Shown here one piece after another: positions 59,501 to 64,000 of a stretch of DNA of 64,000 nucleotides. The stretch comes from Zygnema cylindricum (Eukaryota; Streptophyta; Zygnematophyceae; Zygnematales; Zygnemataceae): positions 102,949 through 166,948 of the forward strand of contig JBBHKE010002574.1 of assembly GCA_037447655.1 (NCBI GenBank). Reading direction: 5' to 3'. The notes under the pieces were generated by a model. It was not told the origin of the DNA and made no database searches. It worked only from the letters and a program-made list of their open reading frames with translations. Each line of letters starts with the position of its first letter. The stretch's first letter is position 1. A program made the position numbers and the translations under genes.

Positions 59501-62500
59501 AGAAGTTCAAAGAGCATGTAGTCCAGATGTGCCGGAATGTAGGCCACAGTCGTGTCTGTGTCACCCACAACGGAGAACTGTGGATGGACACCATATGTCT
59601 CTCTGCAAACCTCCTGGCATTGGAGCACAGCTCGGTTCACTGCAGCAACAACCGACAGCTGGCACCCCCAACCCATCCAAAGCTGAAGCAACTTCACTCC
59701 CATCGCTATTAGAGTTAATCACTTAGTAAAGTTAAAAATTGAAAAACAATTTCAACAAGAACGGAAGCCAGCTATAACATGGATGCAATATCACAAGTGG
59801 CGAGGTGCGGCGTTCAATTCCAAACACAGGACTTCCAGATTGTGCTTTAACACTGAAACATCTAGGTGCCCATTTAGGGGAAAATTCCAAAAGAAGGCCG
59901 TTTATCCAGGCAATTTTATTCTCACTTGGTTGGACTCACAGACTCCAAAAGGGGCAGAATCAGTAATTTTTTTTTACTGTTGGAGTATTATACAACCAGT
60001 AAGTGCAAATAAGATGTATGATATCGCTGCCATTTTGCACAAATCACTTTGGTAATATTTTTCTGGTCAAACAAAATCTATTTTTCAGCATAAACATAAC
60101 ATAAAAAATAGGCTGACAAATTCTGATTTTTTATCAAGAGAAAGCATCTAGATATTCCAGGATTTACGATAACTTTGTTGTAATAATCATAGAAATGCAA
60201 AGACTTCTCAAAATGGTGGGAAACTATTCTAAACGGTGATATTCTTAACAATATGAAAATGTTTCATGGAAATTGGATATGTTGTGGGCTAAACATCCAA
60301 TACAATCTTCATTACTATACTCATACCCTTAATGATACAGAATTTGTGCTTTAAGAAATTATTTATCGGATAGTCCAATATGTAGGAAAGGTTCAAAATA
60401 TATATGTAAGTGTAATTAAAGTATATGCAGACTGCAATTGTTTCTTTGTTTTTCTGGGCCATTCGAAGTTACCGCTGATGAAAAAATATTTTGGTCATTT
60501 GAATCATTCTAGCAACAGTCTCAAAAGACTCTGAATTGGTTGTGGGTTAAGGAGTTCTAGTGAGAAGCATTGCAAATCATATGTAAAACCACAACATCCA
60601 CAAAACTTTTGCGGAACCTTTTTAACCCAGTACCATCCATATGAGCTCCATTATCCGAGCTGGGAAGCACTCTCTCATTTCTCATTAATTTCTTAAGCAG
60701 ATACTTTCCCAAGTTGCTACTTTTGAAACATACCTGGGTATGAATGACTCCAATGAAGCCTTCTCTTCGAGTCTGAAGGCAAATATGTTGTTCGGCAATC
60801 ACCCGACGACTTATCCGTGACTGAAGCCTATCCTCCACAACACCAAACACCAAATTTAAAGAGGGGTAGCAAACCAACACAGCATCTTCCTGAAACAGAT
60901 GTCACAGGGAACACAAAGAGCCATCCACTGATGACGTGCAAAAATTTGGTAAGGCAACATATTCTATTTTTTCCGATTAAAGACTGAAACCACAAAAATA
61001 CGCCACTCGAAAATTCAGCACAATATTGGTCTTATGGCTGCTTGTGCACATTAAAAAAGCATAGTGTTTAAATAACAATAAGTAGATAGTTACTCTATCT
61101 CATAACGGGCTTAGAATGGCTGAAACTGCGAAAAAACATCTTTCAAAATTTCACCCTTCAAGAGGTCAAAACAGACACAGTGATCTTATTGCATGTGCCA
61201 TTTAACGGCATTTTTGTTTGATTAGATCAGGGCAAAACTGCTCTGATCTTCAAACAGCCACAGGAAAAAACAAGGGACAACAGAACAAACAGAAACATGG
61301 AAGAGTAGGACAATGGAACGACAAAAAACTTGAGTCCAAAAAAAAAGGGGAGGGACATTACAAGAGTAGGACAAATGGAACAACACAAAAAACAGAGACT
61401 GGGAAAAAAGGACGATAGAAAGGGTTCAAGCTCACATGCTATCCAGAAACCTGTCGAGGTCAAGCTCCCTACCGACCAGGGGACGTGACGCACACTCGCG
61501 CACACCTTTAGCCAACACAGATAACAACGGCGTTTGTTCGTCAACCAACTGCAACCCAACAAAAAAACAACAGTAAATCGAGTTGCCCAAAAATCACTCA
61601 AGCTTGCGAATTGAACAGGCTCTTTCCATACAAAATATATTCCAATAGACATAGCACCTATCCTGTCTGGAAATACCACCCTGCTTAAGCTTGAAGTTGC
61701 CGCTTAAGCACAGGCAAAATTTACAACTCTCTTTGAGAAGAATATCTAAAGATATACTGTGTATAGTTAATTAGTGTCAATGACAGTGTGTCGGTGCCCC
61801 TAAATTTTACCTCTTGAACTTAAAATAGTATTAATAACAATACTTGTTTTTTTCTTAACGCTATTTCTTTAAACGGTGCAGAATCAGCCACATCATTTGG
61901 AATGAATAAGAATTAATAACACTAATATAAACCCACGCTAATAATTTCTTTACTCAAACAACAATACACTGCGTAGTCTTGGCCAAGTAGATGCTCAGTT
62001 TCAAACTATCGTCAATACAAGAATATGTGGTTAGAAACAGCTAGCAGAATGATACCGATTCAATATAGCAGGTTTGACCTGCCTACAAGCTTTTAAGCTT
62101 GTTATAACTGCTTAATAAAAAGCTTAAATTCTCAAAATGGTTTTCATGAAAAACCACAGGCTCCAATGGCAGCTAATTTGAAACTTAGAAAACACCCTCT
62201 TTCAATGCTAGCATTCCCATTTGCACTATTTCAAAGTATTTTAGAGGTACTTGATTCTGGTCTCCAACTCACACATAAAATTGGCCACGTCTTTTAGATG
62301 ATAACCAATCCTACATATTACAATTAATGCCTACCGTGTCTATTATACGTTTAATGTACGGCTCAACAAGCAACATGTGCTTGTGTGACTCATTGAGGAG
62401 GACACGTTGAATTTGGTTTGCAATATCCCATGAAATGCTCAATCATACTACACCGCCCCTCGTTATTAGAGCAAATAACATTAATTTGGTCGCGACTTTT

Positions 62501-63333
62501 TTGACTCTAAACCATAAAATAGTATGAAGGGAGTGGATTACAATCCGCCACGTCTCCCTACACTAAATTAATATCATACATTATAATTTCGCATTTACAC
62601 TAATAATTTTTCTACTCTAATAGCAAGGGGCGTGTTGCACTAAGCATTTTTATCACGGTAAAAAAAAATGAATTTGTCATATTGCTTATGTATCCTAAGC
62701 AACTTTAAATTCAAATGTCTTCACTTGGCAAGATGCTTAACAAACCTGTTCAAGAAGCGATGTCAATTTGCGATTCTCCTCCATAGATTTCACCTGAGGA
62801 AATTCTCGAAGCAGCTGAAACGCTCTGTGGTACGCATTGTACACTTGTTTAATGTGCGGATTTGTCACGACTATGTACGGAAGAAACTGCAAATCCAGAA
62901 GCCTCTTAGCCAGCCTTATGGGAAGCTCTCGTTGAACAAAACGAGCACTTTTCAGAATCCGAGACTCCTCGTCCTTCACACTCTCTCCAAAAGCCAGCAT
63001 TTGCCTCAAGGACACCGTCTCGATCGGTTTCGCAGCAAATTTCTCCACTGTCACGTCGTAAAAGGAGCTCATCCTCCGTAATTGACGGCTGGGAAGCCAT
63101 GGCTGGAGCACTGGCTCTTCTCCAAGCTTCACAGGCCTCGTAGGGATAGTATAATGGCCATGGCTTTGGAGGAGGGAAGGAGAGAACGCTTCGTCAAGCA
63201 GCTGGACATCATGGCAGCTGTGGGGTAACACAGTCCGTGCAGACACGTGCCTGTCCGCGGTCAGTCTGGCCGTCCTGAACCATCCGTAAAGGGCGGCTCC
63301 AGCCTTACCCGCGGCTCTGCCACTCTGCTGCAT
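56551..63333 (-). CDS. Mitochondrial PDK/BCKDK-family protein kinase
   Basis: Exons on the minus strand: 63333-62746, 61548-61436, 60827-60734, 59658-59497, 59184-59050, 58832-58788, 58209-58113, 57476-57359, 56634-56551; about 478 residues. The Arg-rich, acid-poor N terminus suits a mitochondrial presequence. The regulatory helical domain has SLRQMLAFG, SARFVQRELPIRLAKRLLDL and SRISRRVIAEQH. The GHKL ATPase domain has the N-box ELLKNASRALVESH (Asn320), G1-box SDQGGGI (366-372), VWKYGYTTA and G2-box GLGFGLPLSRLHAQYFGG. Such kinases phosphorylate the E1-alpha subunit of pyruvate or branched-chain keto-acid dehydrogenase. The insertion between TTA and the G2 box and the GHIDVAS segment favour BCKDK over PDK. 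The exon 7-8 junction is out of phase, so a small exon is probably unseen between 57480 and 58110. Confidence 0.87.
57817..57933. mobile_element. MITE family 1, diverged copy in kinase intron
   Basis: Ends near GTAGTTAGTATTATAGATAC and AACTCTAGTTGCGATGCACA, with a weak inverted relationship. Confidence 0.45.
58566..58655. mobile_element. MITE family 1, truncated copy in kinase intron
   Basis: Begins TACACGGCCCATCGCTGTTA and continues with AATTAATAACACAAATTCGG. The second end is not recognisable. Another partial end (CCCATCGCTATTAGAGTTAA, about 59700) lies about 40 bp upstream, in gene orientation, of the kinase exon 4 acceptor. Confidence 0.65.
61755..61976. mobile_element. MITE family 1, longer subtype, in kinase intron 1
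   Basis: Shares its interior with 32374-32560 (TCGGTGCCCCTAAATTTTAC, GAATCAGCCACATCATTTGG and TTAATAACACTAATATAAAC) and ends ACACTGCGTAG. Confidence 0.75.
62449..62635. mobile_element. MITE family 1, intact copy in kinase intron 1
   Basis: Ends are TACACCGCCCCTCGTTATTA and TAATAGCAAGGGGCGTGTTG, nearly perfect inverse repeats about 187 bp apart. It is the best-preserved 190 bp copy and lies 110 bp from the exon 1 donor. Confidence 0.85.
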
Positions 63334-64000
63334 AGAAATGATTCAGGAGCGAGGCGCTTCCGAGGACACCTGTCCGCCATAAAAAGCAAGGTCCGAGAAT
63401 TGATACTCGCAGACACAGTTTTGGTCGATAGAAGCGCGCCTACGCCATTGAGGCATTGAAGACCGTACGTTATTTGTACAGAATTGAGGACAGTACGCAT
63501 TCGTAAAATTGAGCGCCGTACGCATTCGTACATTCTTGTTTGAGTTTGCCGCAATTCCATTGGCCAGTTACGCCAGTAGTCGCTTTTGGTGTAATTATCC
63601 AACAAGAAGGAACTGCCGCATGCATTACCACAGTCTCTTTAGTAAATAAACAGATGTGCAAATACGGAACTAGACACAATGTCACAGGTACAACAAAATT
63701 TGATGCAGTAAACAACAGTAAACAAACATTTAAGGTCTTACTCCACTTCCTCCCTGGGGCTAATAGAGAGCCTAACACAATTTAAAGTTGAAACAAAATC
63801 TGATGCACTAAACAAAGTGTACCCATAGTTCAAATTTGAGGAGACAATTGGAAACTCTATATGTGATTATCACATACAGTACGAATACATGTACTCGTAT
63901 GGTGTGCGGTATTCACAAATAGTGTTTGCAAATGTTTTTTGAGTATTTGAAAAAGGAGATTAATTAATAATTATATACCCCACATCCTCCCTAGAGAGAG
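63334..64000. promoter_or_regulatory. Upstream region of the PDK/BCKDK-type kinase
   Basis: No other gene is seen. A GTAC cluster (about 63464-63535, with CCGTACGCATTCGTA repeated) lies 130-200 bp upstream of the start codon. A MITE family 2 copy is at 63824-63950. Confidence 0.45.
63824..63950. mobile_element. MITE family 2, third copy
   Basis: Starts CATAGTTCAAATTTGAGGAG and carries ACAATTGGAAAC, with the inverse arm AATAGTGTTTGCAAATGTTT. It is more diverged in the middle than the 30875-31015 copy. Confidence 0.75.

Noticed and set aside
59431-59703. Kinase exon 4 starting further upstream at the first Met of that frame
   Set aside because: The upstream part reads into a MITE end. The acceptor before 59658 gives IHTQ-LSVVAAVN, which matches the family.
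60827-60894. Extended kinase exon 3 beginning EDAVLVCYPSLNLVFGV
   Set aside because: It is also open, but the acceptor after 60827 joins FLDSM-LQSRISRR in phase and matches PDK/BCKDK proteins; the extension would break the motif.

Overview
The window is 64 kb of intron-rich nuclear DNA from a eukaryote. It holds five protein genes, each with GT-AG introns and conserved exon phases, in a background crowded with short inverted-repeat transposons. The best lineage clue is a Rab11/RABA4-class GTPase of the plant type. Together with a plant-style MINDY deubiquitinase carrying a long central insertion, it points to the streptophyte (green plant) lineage, perhaps a charophyte alga or early land plant. 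That assignment is an inference; nothing in the window names a species.

Layout. 1-3661: a roughly 1 kb repeat in two direct copies, an unrecognised open frame between them, and a 75 bp satellite that one copy appears to have entered. 3671-5733: no gene; a 600 bp purine-rich tract. 5734-8868: a 3.1 kb multi-level palindromic element with a perfect 8 bp target duplication, itself carrying two later insertions, one of which contains a C29/G22 hairpin. 9610-24954 (+): a glycoside hydrolase family 31 gene of 13-14 exons with a signal anchor and long acidic inserts. 24955-27780: intergenic between convergent genes. 27781-34582 (-): an 11-exon MFSD9-like transporter of the major facilitator superfamily. 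34583-35436: a short divergent promoter. 35437-46558 (+): a 12-exon MINDY (FAM63) deubiquitinase with a C-terminal CaaX box. 46559-49897: intergenic, with a second hAT-like element. 49898-51482 (+): a 2-exon RABA4-type GTPase. 51483-56550: intergenic minisatellites and transposons between convergent genes. 56551-63333 (-): a mitochondrial PDK/BCKDK-type protein kinase. 63334-64000: its upstream region.

The genes do not form a functional cluster. They are ordinary housekeeping genes (glycan processing, transport, ubiquitin editing, Golgi/endosome traffic, mitochondrial keto-acid dehydrogenase control) embedded in repeats. The most unusual content is in the repeats: nested foldback and hAT-type elements with intact target duplications, and at least a dozen dispersed copies of one MITE family sitting in introns and intergenic DNA of all five loci. 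The GH31 protein is also odd, because its retaining-glycosidase acid/base aspartate is not visible.
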